From NCBI GenBank assembly GCA_015501585.1, contig JADNRY010000014.1, positions 62,001 to 126,000 on the forward strand: DNA of 64,000 nt. Reading direction: 5' to 3'. The stretch's first letter is position 1. Every line of letters begins with the position of its first letter. Positions 1 through 11,621 of this stretch are shown one piece after another. A program made the position numbers and the translations under genes. The stretch comes from Rhodocollybia butyracea (taxonomy: Eukaryota > Basidiomycota > Agaricomycetes > Agaricales > Omphalotaceae). The notes below the pieces were generated by a model. It was not told where the DNA came from. It searched no databases and saw only the letters and a list, made by a program, of their open reading frames with translations.

Positions 1-537
1 GGGCATGTCCGCTGTTGCAAACTTTGACAGTGGGGGCACTTCGCGGTACCGGGGCTCCGCTGCCAGAATGCTTCTTCCATACACATCTAACAACGTTAAA
101 CCTCTGCTGTATTGACGAACACTTTCCAAAGGATGTCTGGCAATCTGTTCGATTGCCCAGTCTAGCCTATTTGGATGTTGTAATGCGTGCGAAGGAGGTC
201 AAGCCAACAGGTCTCGCCGTGTTCAAGGTCCATCTCAAACCCACGTTAGACGCGTTGATGAACATGCTAATCTGCTCAGGCTGTCGCTTGCAAAAGGCTT
301 CCACCCACGAGAGGCGAGGAGGAACCGCCGTGGATTATGTCTTTTTACGAATTTTTTTTGGAAGAGCTTCCAATGCGTCCAACAGGAGCGCGGTTCTTGA
401 ATCAAGCTCTTTGGACTCAGGATTTATTCACTGGGCTAGCTTCTGCAGATCTAACCTGGATTCTCGAGACTAGTGAAAGAGCGATTACTACCGCTCGCAG
501 TATATATAAACTCCTGTCTGCTATCCTTCGTTGGTAA
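1..537 (+). pseudogene. Truncated F-box-type protein, C-terminal fragment
   Basis: The reading frame from the window edge encodes a leucine-rich region very similar to the C-terminal 160 residues of the F-box protein at 11622-13118 (shared stretches such as PLPECF, FPKDVWQSVRLP and DALMNMLI). The match starts in one frame and continues in another from about 337, so there is a frameshift between about 330 and 356, next to T runs. The N-terminal F-box would lie outside the window, so it is unknown whether the upstream part exists. The copy sits inside the left arm of the inverted duplication. The frameshift and sequence drift suggest a relic; an indel error in the T run cannot be excluded. Confidence 0.7.
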
Positions 538-917
538 GTAGAATATGAATGTTCGGTGTATATGCATACCATGAAAACGAATGTGCATTTTTCCTGGTTG
601 CTCGTTTGAGACAGAGAGTTAGTAGATTCGGATTATGCTAATGCTCCATCTTTAATCCGACGGCGACTCATAATGACAGTGAAGTAGAAAGAATCCTGAC
701 GTTTCTTGTTTGTATCTACTTAATCTTGTCGGAAAATGAGGGAGAGGAAAAAGGTGCATATATCGCTTCTGATGTTCAGATCTTGGACCATTTTCTTTTA
801 TACTTAGCTCGTCCACATCGAAAAGACACTGTGCCAATGCGGATGTCGAGGTCAGGACCGCTGCGAATAACAGCATCATTGATTCATCTGTAAAAACTAT
901 CGCAAGAGTTTGCAAAG

Positions 918-950
918 TAGCAGCAACTTGTTCGATTAAGTGACCTCAGG
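918..950 (-). pseudogene. Initiator tRNA-Met relic (3' half)
   Basis: Read on the minus strand, this resembles the 3' half of the initiator tRNA-Met at 9820-9915: part of the anticodon stem, the variable loop, the T arm and the acceptor strand ending TGCTGCTA. It has several substitutions and one deletion. No convincing 5' half follows, so it cannot fold as a tRNA. Its position matches the intact tRNA in the other arm of the inverted duplication. Confidence 0.75.
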
Positions 951-1618
951 GTGCTCATGCTACATCGATACATATGTGTTCCGCTCGCGTCATGCTACTA
1001 AGGAAATTTGCTGAGGGAGAAGTAAAAAGATGGAAACGAGGGAGGCTCTGACGCGAGAAAAGTCTGGAACCTGTGTTGGGATGTTGCTAAAATAGACGCC
1101 ACATGCTTTCCTTTTATTCCTTTTAAAAGACATTAGGCGCTAGTGATCGACGTTCAACTGCTATTTCAATATTGTCAATGCAAGGTTTATTAGTAGTCTC
1201 TCAGTTCCAGCAGCTTGTATCCCCGTGGCCTAGGTTTCACAGACGCCGCACGCGCAGGCGGAATCCAAAGTCTTGACATAGTGCCCGGCAAGCCAACAGA
1301 ACGAGTCGGTTTCGCATCTAATATCTACGACAGATGAGCATCCATGATGGGCACCAAAGGATCCCAGTAATGGACCGCAAGCCGCCTCATCGGTACCGCC
1401 AAACTGCTCTTTTGAATCATCAGAGGGCCAGTCATTTTACCTGGCATCCACTTGTTAACGTTTTGACTGTTCAACGATTTTAAACTCAAGGTCAGAGAGA
1501 TTAAGAGACTCGTAGGGTGTGGAGAATGTATTAACGACTTCCAACCAAGTAGCTTCTAATTCAGGGTAATTGTTTCGTACTCTACGCTCATTCCTGCATT
1601 TCCCTATGGTCGTGATCG

Positions 1619-2071
1619 TCAGTTGAGTCTCATTAGGCTTCCAGTGATGTTGCTTACCCCATAAGCGGTATAATCTTCAACGACAACCAACACGAAATCT
1701 CCAGTGTGCGACGATGACGCAACAAACTCCGGCGTCAACGGCGCATAGTATGTTGGCCCAGATTCTCCGACACCCGACGAGATTGGAGTCAAGTCTTTTG
1801 CCAGGACGATACCTTCCAAGGGAAAGTTTGCATTAGGCGCAAGGAGGACGGACACAGACTGGCTTGACTCCTCAAAGTAGCGACTAGACACCCAGGTAAA
1901 GTTGAATTCCTAACCGTGAATACATCAGTTCAAGAAAGCTCATAAAGACTATTAACACACCGCCGAGGACGAAATTGTCGAGGAAGCAGCAGGGGAGACG
2001 AATGTTCCTGCCAAGACGGAGGCTGTAGAGACTGCTAGAATGAATGCACTGAGTGGGCGGAGGCTGAACAT
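1619..2071 (-). CDS. Small secreted protein, unrecognised family
   Basis: Two exons (2071-1961 and 1909-1619) join in phase 0 across a 51-nt GT-AG intron to give about 133 residues. Residues 1-22 form a signal peptide with a hydrophobic core (LSAFILAVSTASVLAG). The mature part starts with a Ser/Thr-rich linker and then a beta-rich segment containing NFTW and a hydrophobic FVLVVVEDY stretch. Small secreted proteins of this general build are common in agaricomycetes, but I do not recognise a named family. The mature protein has no cysteine. A decayed copy lies at 9300-9745. The gene is inside the left duplication arm and looks intact there. The start is the first ATG before the signal peptide. 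Function is unknown. Confidence 0.55.
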
Positions 2072-2867
2072 CTTTCCAAGGTTGAAGCTTTTGGTCAATA
2101 TACGACTACTTTATAGTGTTCGACACGGTCTGTCCATACCGCTCCGGTTTCGATTTTCAGATCATCCGAGCAATCGTGAGAGGTCTTGGCACTAGATTTT
2201 ACAAGGTTCCCAGCTTACGAAGCTCGCTTGCCGAGGTTGAGTAGGGTTGAGTCTGCCTAGGTCCGCCTAGTCTGTTTATGATAATTCCACCTCTGCATAA
2301 AAAAAAAAAACTCGCTGACAACCACCTAGATCTGAATTCCTCTAAGCAGTCAGGAGGAGCCCGTTGGTGCAAAGCTTGATGTGAGCCTACATTGTTGCGT
2401 CGGTTGTTTTCGTGGCTCGTGTTAAGCAGGCGAGCATGTGGAGAGCGGAGAAGACAGCCTGAGTTCCCGAAAACGCTGTCAAGGCTACACTAGGCCACAC
2501 TACACGCCATTTACTGTACCAACGAGGAAGGGTATCTGTGTCAACATAATCTTGACCATCTTGGCCGATGCTTTATGGGCTTTAATCTGTCGTTATTAAC
2601 CGCATCTAGCTATAGCATACTTACATATCGCTTTGTCCTGTAATCTGATATCAGTAGAAGCATCATGGTTTATCGCATTTCGAATCCTCGTACTTCCGCT
2701 TACCATGAAGGCGCCCGTTTATCTTGACATTGAGCTGTGATCACTTGTTACCCATTGAGAGAGAAAACGTATGAGAGACCTCATCACTCACCATATTGTA
2801 GTCGTAGCAACAATCCACGCGCAACGATTTATAGCATTAGGAGAGCCTGGTAGAACAACAGCTGTAG

Positions 2868-3960
2868 TTACACCAGGATATAGAGAAACGACGAGCCCCA
2901 TCGTGCATCTAACGCGTCGAGAAAACGCAGGCAGGGTTGTACAAGCCCTTTTCTTAAGTTTGTATCCGGTGAACCTGATAGCAATGGAATTGAAAAGTCT
3001 CCTGCAACTCTCAGCTCTGTGGCTATGTTAGCTTTCAGGTAAACCTGGCACCCTAGACATTTGCCTTCAAGATAGTTCATCAAGTAGAACATTGCCAACA
3101 GCTTGAACTATTCCCTTATCCAGCAGAAGAACAATCTCCAAACCGTCTACATTCCCTGTTCAGATAGTCACGTTCCAGATCAGCGTTGGCTTGATTCCAG
3201 GGAGAAAACGGTACATAATAAAAATCGAGAGGGGGACTTGGGATAGTATTGGGACTTTGACGAAAGCATCGAGTCGGAAGTTGAAGGCGGTAAACACGCT
3301 GGTATAACCACACGCAAGGAGAAAAGCAAGACTATTCTATCTGGAAGAAGTATTATGACCTTCTCCATTGTGATAGAAGGAGACAAGGATAAGATTTTCG
3401 GTTTCGCCACATTAATTACGTAGGTTGTTTACGTAAGGACCACTTTGCCATCCTCCACACCACTCAATGTTGTTGTGTCGCGTTGAGTCGCGTCTTTCAA
3501 AGTTCATTCGTAGCTGTAAGTGGCAACAGTTCATAGAGTCAAATCTGAAGGCCCCAGAGAGGAGGAAGTCGTTAGAATAGTAGTTGAAGAAGTCTACGGT
3601 CACGTTGCGCTCAAGAATGGAACTAATTGAGATTTCGATAATGTCCAGATACTCGACTGGCCCGAATTATCCGTCCAACGTAGACGCACTTTTCGCCCCA
3701 ATTGTCTCTTGAACTACCAGTCAAATCTAGTCTCGTCGTATAGTGCCTACTCATAGACATCATCCAGTTATAAACACAAACACCAGCGGCACGAATCTTA
3801 TCCACGATACCCCAACTCTCTGCGTCGTGATTGGCATCGATGGCAAGAGGGTCCATCAGACGAACACAAACAAAGTGGGTGGCAATGTCGAACCAGATTT
3901 GCAGCGTGTAGGTCGACCTGCTCGATTGACGGCGAACGCAGGGTACTGAAGTCGCGCTAA
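2868..3960 (-). pseudogene. Unrecognised minus-strand gene, apparently broken
   Basis: Several minus-strand frames look protein-coding but do not join cleanly. From 3950 down, one frame reads through a region with IDANHDAESWGIVDKI and a YTLQIWFD stretch; just upstream the sense continues in a neighbouring frame (YPAFAVNRAG). Lower down, frames around 3645-3412 (EYLDIIEISI, FFNYYSNDFLLSG) and 3240-3116 (DFYYVPFSPWNQ) also look like coding sequence. Possible splice sites exist, but no model keeps one frame throughout. I do not recognise the family. It could be an intact gene with introns I failed to place, or a gene with frameshifts. Confidence 0.35.
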
Positions 3961-5459
3961 CATCGGCCTCGGTGTAATAAAACCTTTCTTTCCTCTTTCA
4001 TGAGTTCGATCTGATTTATGTACTCAGTAACTGCTCATTGAAGAAAACATCGCATTTGGAAGCATTTGGTGAGTGCGCTATCAGTGATGCCAGAACCGCA
4101 GTGACTTTCCGATACAGATTGGCAAAACATGAAGTGAACATGAAGATGTACATCTTGCGGGATTTCACTTCGACCTGGTACTGGGTCTACAGCTGAGTCT
4201 CGAGTAACTTATCGTTCGAGCAACCTCCTTCAAGTTCGACTAGTACCTAACCGTGCCTGCCTGACCTACTTTTGGACATCTTTGAAATTATCTAAGTCTG
4301 TCATTCCCTCGCCTCAAAAATCCTCGCTTGTTCACGGTAACGACCTTGAATGCGTTGTGAAGAGTGTGTACGCTCCTCCGCCACTCACCATTACAAGGTG
4401 GCGTTATCGCCTTTATTAACATTCCCATTGTTTAAGGCGTTGTTGTTCTGTCCTTCAGTTATGAAGCTCAAATTTCGGCGCCAGCTCTGGCCTCGCCGGT
4501 ACATCCTCGCCTTCTCGTTGCCTCTTTGTGGATAAATATCTGTTTCTAGGAGAACCTTTCGGTTATCATTGGCCATCGCCGGGGCCACGGTGTTTTCTCC
4601 CCTTCGTGCCCCTGTTTACAGTATCAAACCTGTCGTTCAAACTTCAATCCCAGGCTCTGCGCCTATTAATCTTCGTGAACATATATGAACGCGTACTGCT
4701 CGCCAGAACGCGTTTTGCCTTTGCACCGCTACTCGACCGCTACCGACCGTCTACCGCCGCCGCGTATCATATACGGACCGGGTGCGAATAGCATCAAGCG
4801 CCGGCTCATCGATTTGCGACGTGTTCGCTCATGCTTGATGTTCTTTTAATGAGCCCCTTGATATGTAGGATAAGCTGGGCGATGCTGATGTCTATGCTCT
4901 ACTAAGCATCGGGTGTAAGTAATGATAAGATATCTCATTTTCGTCGTACTTTCGTCCAAAGTCGCATACCAATGCTAGAAAGATGTAAAGTTGACAACGT
5001 TTTCACGCAGGGACGAGCTCGACGTCTCGCTTCAGTAGGACTCAGGCACGTAAAGATACTGCGGGAACCTCACTTATAATTACACTTGTTATCTGTTTCA
5101 TTTGGCAAAAACGCGACTGGGGGTCGGGGAGCAGCTCAGAGCTGAGCTCGTTGGAATTATACATAGCAACCATGGAACGAGTGCAAAATATCTACGGGCT
5201 CGTTATGTAGAGAAAAGACAGTCGTGCGGAAGTATCTATTTTTAGATTGTAGCAACGGAGATCAACAAGTATACTATGTATACGAGCTTAAAATAGCAAA
5301 GAGAGGATTTAAAATGTTGGCAGTGTACGCTAATATTATTAGTTCTTTCTTCTCTTCCACCATCATCTCAGCCTTTGGGCCTTTTCTCTTAGAAAAAATT
5401 ATCCCTCTCCCCAACTCGACATTCGTTTAACAGAAAGGTTCTCATAATTCCATTCGAAA
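3961..5459. other. Intergenic stretch with no supported gene
   Basis: Only short open frames without splice-supported extension or recognisable motifs were seen. The last few hundred bases before 5460 are pyrimidine-rich (TTCTTTCTTCTCTTCC and similar around 5341-5400), as expected for a fungal promoter and 5' UTR of the plus-strand glycoprotein gene. Confidence 0.5.
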
Positions 5460-6779
5460 ATGCTTGCTCTCGCCTCTACTCTGCTTTTTGCCGCGGCTGC
5501 CCTTGCGCAGTCGACGGCCTCCTACCCCGAAGGAGTTGTAGCCACTGGAACCATGGGTGTAACCAACCCTCCCGAACCACCGTTGGAACCGCCATTAACC
5601 AGACATCTCTTGCTCGTTTACTCACAATTAACTCCGTCGACGACTGGTGTATCTTTGGTCCCCCCACAGAACAGAACATTTCTGACTCTGAGACCTTCGA
5701 GGTTGCATGGTGTACTCAACCCAGAAACAACGCTCGTGTCATTCCTGATGGTACTGTTACCGGTGTCTCTCTCTTGAAGACAGGTACATGTTATCTATCC
5801 CTTCTTCATTTTCCAGTCGCTGATTCGTTTTTTTCCCCACCAGACATGTACGTCCAAATTATGGCCTACGGTAACTTCACCAACGTCAACATTCCTCCGG
5901 GTGACTACGGAGGTGAGCTCGACCCCCACGGTGCCACTGGTGCTGGTAACCCCGTCGGTGGAAATGTTACCACCAACATGACTATTGACGGCCAGTCGAT
6001 CAATGTTGCTGAATGGATGGTAAGCTTTTCGGCTCTAGCGTAATTTCCGCATTTTAAATTGCTTTCATTCTAGTTGTACATCGACTACGAGATGGTCTGT
6101 TTCCGTGCTTGTACATGGGCTAACGAAACCTACTCGTCCGCTGCCATGTGCTGGCACGAGCTTGACGAAATGGGTTGCAACTTTGTCATGCCCGGAAACT
6201 ACGACTTCAACGGCACCTTTGAAACCTGTGAGGCCGACGTTGCTTACCCTCCTGGTTGGTACGTCGAGGGTGTAAACGAAGGAACGGTATGTATCATCGC
6301 GCTCCATATTGACAATATCCATTCTAACTCTTTCTTTATAGACCTCTTTCTCTTCCTTCGCTCAGTACTGGACTGGTGAAGTTAGCGGCGTCACATACAC
6401 GATCGGTGACCTTGTTACTCCCTCCACTGTGCAGTTTATCCCTAGTTCATCAAGCTGTGTCACTGTCCCTACCATTTCCAACGGAATTGCCCTCGCATCA
6501 CTCGGAATAACTGACGCTGCTGCCGCAACAGGCGCACCAGGAGCCTCTGGCACCGGAACTGCCGCAGGAGCTGGCGCGACCGGCGCACCAGGCAGCTCAG
6601 GATCATCAGGTAGTGGTAATTCAGGATCATCTGGATCATCAGGCAGCTCAGAGTCTTCTTCAGGTTCAGGTAACAGCAATGCCGCTGTTTCCGGTGCTCG
6701 TGTCTTCACTGGCCTCACAGAGGCTATAGCTCTCGTCTCGACGATCGCTGGTGTAGCGGCTATTGGTCTCCTCCACTGA
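5460..6779 (+). CDS. Secreted GPI-type glycoprotein, macrofage-activating-glycoprotein-like (one frameshift)
   Basis: The exons are 5460-5783, 5844-6019, 6074-6286 and 6342-6779; the three introns are 60, 54 and 55 nt and all keep frame. A signal peptide (MLALASTLLFAAAALAQ) is followed by a cysteine-containing extracellular domain with DDWCIFGPP, GELDPHGA, WHELDEMGC and TFETCEAD motifs. Then comes a Ser/Gly-rich linker with SGSSGS repeats and a hydrophobic C-terminus, typical of a GPI-anchored wall protein. The motif order resembles basidiomycete proteins named macrofage activating glycoprotein; this is from memory of the family. In exon 1 the frame changes at about 5566-5573, inside AACCCTCCC: restoring one base would give a continuous protein of about 380 residues. 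This is either a real disruption or a homopolymer consensus error. Confidence 0.75.
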
Positions 6780-7343
6780 GTTATTTCCCTCCTTTAACGA
6801 ACATCTGCATGCATTCTGGAATAGTCCGTGCCTTTCTTTACGAGTAGTCCCTTATATCTACATCCATTGCCATGGAACCACTTTGTCTATCTTCTGCCTC
6901 TCCCGTTTCCTTGCACTCTCGCATACGCGAGTAATGGTATCTTCTTACTTAGTATCACTTGGCCATACTTCGGCGCTCCCATTCGTTTACATACATCGTA
7001 TACCGATTATGATAGGCAGCTGCAATGGACAAATTTCTCTCTCTCTTTTCGAAGTTAGATGTCTAATGAGGAATTTGCGTGGCGCTAGCAGTCTTTGAAT
7101 AAGCGTTTGCGTTGTTGATGTCGAGGGATATGTCGCACAGCTCCAAGTGTGCGCCGCTAGTCTTGAATCACGCTTTGAGAAAGCCAGTGCAATTAATTTA
7201 TTTTGCCGAATCTTTGCACATGACAAATGGAAACTGCTTGTAATAATAGTCATTTGAATGCTCTTCTCGAAATTGAAACTTGGTGATATTAAGACTGGCG
7301 CAAAGGTTGAAGGTGAAAGTAAATAGTGGCATATTGTGCAATG

Positions 7344-8222
7344 TCAAAAGTTGAGTGAAATGTTTACATCGATGAAATCATACGTTACTTCAATGCCTGA
7401 AGAGGCAGAAGGAGAGGCAGTATATTGAAGGGGTGGGGGAGGAGGAGAGGCAGTATACTGAGGGGGTGGGGGAGGGGGAGGGGACAAAGAAGGAGGAGGG
7501 GACGACGAGGTGAGGTTGGAATGCGGCAGCAGAGTTTGTTTGCATTTTGAACAAACATTGGATGTAGGGAGAGACATACTGGAGCTCCTTGGTGAGGGGT
7601 GGGTACTATGAGTATGTCCATCATAGGAAAAGCCCAGTGTAGCGCGCAGGCGTTCCGGAATACAAGGCGTCAGAATAACCTTGGCAGGGTCATCGGAACG
7701 GAACGAGTCGTCCATGGGGAGAAGTGAAATAAGACGACTAGATATTGGAGCTGACGTTGTGTTCGGAGGAAAGGTGATGAAACGACCTCCTTCTGCTAAA
7801 GGTGGATAGTAACAGCACAATCTGCGCGATCGAGTCATCTTTGCACGCATGTTCCACTGAGCAGGTGTAGCTTCCCTCGAGCCCATGCCTAGATGTATAT
7901 TTTCCCACCCATCAATATTATAGGCACAGTTGAATCTCTGTTTAGTGGTAGATAAGACAAACATTGAATCATATCGAACGGAAAAATACCCTTTTGGAAT
8001 TATAAAGATATAATAATTTTTGCCAGAATAGATTATAGTCGGGTAACCAGAGTCGCGGGATGAACCATTTATTGGTTTCATGGAGCTTTCGAATGGTTTT
8101 TTCGAGACTGAATGCCATCTTAGATTCTGTGTTTAAATAAAGGGGCTAATTACTCACTCTCCTAAAGCAAATTCCAAATCTTGGATCTCAGGAGTGTCCT
8201 TCCAGGGAGTATGCGGAGCCAT
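7344..8222 (-). CDS. Hypothetical protein with proline-rich C-terminus
   Basis: A long minus-strand frame (8118-7344) can be extended upstream through a short intron (8157-8119, 39 nt) to an ATG at 8222, giving about 279 residues. The N-terminal part reads APHTPWKDTPEIQDLEF and the middle contains an aromatic segment (KNYYIFIIPKGYFSV). The C-terminus is low-complexity with PPPPPPPQYTA repeated twice and a NVCSKCKQ pair of cysteines before it. I do not recognise a family. The intron is at the short end for this window, so the first exon is tentative; the alternative start is the ATG at 8081. The 3' flank is A/T-rich. Confidence 0.45.
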
Positions 8223-9184
8223 CACAACAAAGGAGAACGCAATTCGAATATCCGATTTATGAGGAAATGACCAGGGAGGTAGTAGTTGGTCGTCGTCGAA
8301 CATTGTAGGCGCTCATTAGCATTCCCACGGCGACTGATACAGCGCCGTTCCCAAGCGTTCTCGCAGTGGCCAAACCTGGAAAAGCATGAGAGTAGATGGC
8401 TAGTGGATTGTTCAGTCGCACAAGAGCACGAATATATGCCCTTGCATGCATTCACTAATGACTCACGCGTCACGACTGGTAAACGTAGCTTTGACCCGTG
8501 CGCCAATCGCTTAGATAAACGTTCGTCGAAACCTCCATCTCGTCCAATTATCGACATTGGTCGCATCCTTTGTGGATGCCAATTGCGTCCATCTGAGCAC
8601 CAGGTTGGCCAAGACAAAAAGAGCTTCAGAAGGCTGTTTGCATGGAGAGTCAAAGCATACCGTGGTACTAGACCGCTGTGGTACTAAACCGCTTTGATGT
8701 CACCCGTATTCAAACTTACTGAAGCATGTTTCTGTCGTGTGACAACGAATAATGGTACGACGATGGCGCTTTCTTGTGTATCTTGATATCCGAGGCTGGA
8801 CAAGTCGGAGAGTTATATGGCGGCAAGATAATTTTTGGAAACACAATCCTTTCGATGATTGCGGTTTTAGATGACCTTGAGCCACGGAGAATGGTGCGTT
8901 TATTGTTCTTTATTGCTTTTAGTACATGTAATAAGTTGGTCACTTCTTCAGACCTTTAGCGCTTTAGCGCTTCAGATGCAACATGGATGGAAAGTAGATA
9001 AAGTATCGTTCTGAATGTTCCAGATTACTATGTAATACTACCCTCCATCGTTATTCGTCGTGCGGATCAAGGAAGAAGGTCAACTACCAATCGTGTGCGT
9101 TTATTGCCTATCCTCCTGCGAAATATATTCAGGATGGGTTCGTCTCAATTTCAATCTTTGTCCTCCTCTGTCGCGGTGGCCGCC
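8223..9184. other. Stretch with unassembled coding-like fragments
   Basis: Minus-strand fragments at about 8257-8451, 8520-8600 (ANLVLRWTQLAS) and 8716-8943 (KRTILRGSRSSKTAIIERI) look partly coding but do not assemble into one frame. There is a short direct repeat at 8662-8694 (GTGGTACTA followed by ACCGC, twice) and a doubled TTTAGCGC near 8957-8970. It may be a decayed gene; no product can be named. Confidence 0.3.
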
Positions 9185-9299
9185 CGGGAACTGGGTCCTA
9201 AAAAGACATCTCACGACCAGTCGCATGACTTAAAAACCGAAACAGGAACGGGTGGACAGACCGTATTGAACACCATAAGATAGTCGTATGTTAATCCTC

Positions 9300-9745
9300 A
9301 AAAACTTCAACCTTAGAAAGATGTCCAGCCTCCGCCTACTCAGCGCATTCATTCCGGCAGTCTATCTTGACGGGAGGGTTTCTTTCTCGACAGTTTCATC
9401 CTCAGCGGTGTGTTGTTAGCTCTTGGCAGGTATCGTCCTGGTAAAAGGCTTGACTTCAAGCACGTCGGGCGTCGGAAACTCGGGACCAATACCCGATCTC
9501 CGCTCCTGCTCGTCACTGCTCTTCGTCATCTTTCTTCTCCATCGGGGGTAGCACGCTAAAAATGTGCCGGAATTTGCGCATGTCGTTTGATGAAGTGGAA
9601 GAGTAGTTCTCGTTGTCCAGTAGCCCAGTCATTGGCGTATTCTTCCGTCTGCCTGCTGATGGAAGCCGACTGTAAGGAATAAGCATAGAGTACGAAACAA
9701 TTTCCTTGAATTAGAAGCTACTTGGTGGAGTTAATCCCAGTCCCA
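9300..9745 (+). pseudogene. Decayed copy of the small secreted-protein gene
   Basis: From 9331 the sequence matches exon 1 of the gene at 1619-2071 (start, LRLLSAFIPAV, then the Ser-rich end and the same splice-donor context at about 9410-9420), and 9685-9745 matches its 3' flank. The signal-peptide core is altered, the exon 2 region is largely unalignable by eye and no continuous frame remains. The promoter-side match continues upstream to about 9185. Confidence 0.7.
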
Positions 9746-9819
9746 GAGTCCCTTATTCTTGCATTGTCTACTAATTCATTATATACTTACTGCTCACATG
9801 TCTTCTGGGTATACTCAAT

Positions 9820-9915
9820 AGCAGCATGGCGCAGTGGTAGCGCGCGGGGCCCATAAAATGGTTTGATGGAATCTGTATTACCCCGAGGTCACTTGATCGA
9901 AACAAGTTGCTGCTA
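9820..9915 (+). tRNA. Initiator tRNA-Met (CAT) with a 24-nt intron
   Basis: The acceptor stem AGCAGCA (9820-9826) pairs with TGCTGCT (9908-9914), with discriminator A at 9915. The D arm, the CGGGG/CCCCG anticodon stem, the AGGTC variable loop and the ACTTG/CAAGT T stem with loop ATCGAAA are all present. The A1:U72 pair and the T-loop AUCGAAA are eukaryotic initiator features. The anticodon CAT is at 9852-9854. The intron lies after position 37, at 9856-9879, leaving a 72-nt mature tRNA. A second gene with identical exons but a different intron is at 59509-59600. Confidence 0.95.
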
Positions 9916-10099
9916 CTTATAGTGACGAGAATAAGTCTACGTTTTGCAGATGAAGATGAACTAACGATACTTTTTGCATCCAGCGTTTGCCCCCAGCGTC
10001 GTCCATATCTGGTGGATAAGGCTATTATCAAAGCGGACGACACTTCCCAGGCTCCGGCTGGGGATCATTTGGTAAATAATGCTTGATGCTCTGAAGAAA

Positions 10100-10480
10100 C
10101 GTGGAAGCCTGCAAGTCCAAAAAAAGTTTGTGACAATGTCCACGGCTTCTGTATCTCTCCTCTTCTCCTCGAGTTTCAGTTGTCCTTTGTATTCACCCAT
10201 CTCACCTGTTCTTCCGCAACCTCGCCAGCGTATCCTTCTCCCTTCTGAAGATTCATCTTGTACTCGACTTCTACTCCTTTTTGAGTATGTCTTTCGATCC
10301 TCCTCCCCACCTGCTTCCTGCTGCAGCCTTCTACTCTCCACTGGCTTATTCACACATTCTTCTTGTGTGTGCTCAGCGCTCAGGGTCCGGCAATTCACCT
10401 ATCATCCCGTTTCGCGTTCCCCCTGCGCAGTGCGTTCCCTCCATCTATGTTAGATACAAATATCTTTTGAGAATATTTTA
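10100..10480. repeat. Dispersed repeat, copy 1
   Basis: Blocks here match 41440-41830 in the same orientation. They include the segment around TTGTATTCACCCATCTCACC, a TATCCTT(C/T)TCCCTT block, a CTTCCTGCT(G/T) block and a TTTCGCGTTCCCCCT block near the end. Copy 2 contains an extra AT-rich segment after the first block. On the minus strand both copies keep an open stretch reading GRTGEMGEYK with mostly third-position changes, so it may derive from coding or transcribed sequence. No terminal repeats were recognised. There is no convincing gene at this locus between 9916 and 11621. Confidence 0.6.
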
Positions 10481-11621
10481 ATTGTCGTTTGGATTTCACT
10501 TGTGCAGGTTCCATTAGTCTTCTTTAGAATAGATCAATAAATTCAAGTGACTGCGACCGACAGGCCATGAGGCTTTCATCAAAGCTGATTAGTGCGCGAA
10601 GCTGATCTGAACGCCGGTCTGTTGGAGCGAAATATGTACATGTACATTTTTGCCTCTCCCTCCTTTGTCGACAAGATTAAGTAAGTAGACTCAAAAAGAA
10701 CATATTCTCACTACTTTGCTGTCATTCAGAATCGGGGTGGACCTAGACTAAAACTCGAAGCTCGAAGGGATACCAAAAACTTATAGCTCTCCACGTCCTA
10801 AAGACAACAGCGAAGCAAGGATCGAAGTTGGAGAAACGCACATTTTTCTTCATGGTATATACACATATACGCTGAACATTAATATTATTGTTCTACTTAT
10901 CAGACCAGAGTTTTCCCGCTACCTTTAGGTAGAGGGTCTTGGTAGGACTCAAATTTATCATTTTTGGCAGGGATCTTCGAAATCTGTTCTTACTCTGGGT
11001 AGCCACATGGCGCCGCTCGGCTGTCTTACGTTCCTACACCATCATTGGCTCATCTATACACAATCTTGGTCAGTAATATATTCAGTTAAATTCGATGTTT
11101 CGGCCCATCGGCGTCTCTCGATTGCCTGCAAGCCGATGGTAGCCACTAATCGTATTTGTTTCTTTGCTTCAACAATGGTATTTTCGTTCGATGTAGGTGG
11201 CCATTCTTTCCGCAACCCCAACGTCTATCAGGATAGTCAAAATCCTAGTTTCTTTTATATCATATTCACTATTTCGAGGCAACGGCTTGCCCTTTCCGTC
11301 GCCTTCGACGTTCTTACGCGTTACCTACTCTACGGCTTACAACGTGTTCACGACGTCTCTACCTTTTACTCTGTGTGAATGTCCTCCAGGGGTGGACATA
11401 GTTCTTGGATCTCAGTTTGCAGATTCTTGGGCTCGAGCCAAGCTCGAGCGAATTGTACCCATCTAGGTACCGTTCTTCGCTATGTTGTAATTATTGCCTA
11501 TTACTGGTGTCTCTAGTCAGTTACTATACTTCTTCTGCTATTCTTATACAAATACAATAAATCACACTTCAAGAATTTGCAGACTGCGATTGGAGGTAGC
11601 GGGCCTTGCCGCTTGCCGGCG

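Larger units (their letters stand above)
1..2215. repeat. Left arm of a decayed inverted segmental duplication
   Basis: This arm matches 9185-12150 in opposite orientation. The collinear landmarks are the F-box C-terminus (15-537 against 12150-11622), a short block at 700-760 against 10700-10630, the initiator tRNA 3' half (918-950 against 9915-9881), the 3' flank of the small secreted gene (about 1545-1590 against 9745-9685) and its first exon plus promoter (1960-2215 against 9430-9185). The right arm is longer, partly because it carries the dispersed repeat at about 10.1-10.48 kb. The homology was read by eye; percent identity was not computed. Confidence 0.8.

Noticed and set aside
652..915. 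Minus-strand frame with a signal-like N-terminus
   Set aside because: The hydrophobic start is weak, the frame ends quickly, and the homologous segment in the other duplication arm (around 10630-10700) does not preserve it.
11007..11466. Two overlapping plus-strand frames upstream of the F-box gene end
   Set aside because: No motif and no splice-supported extension; probably chance frames in the duplication arm.
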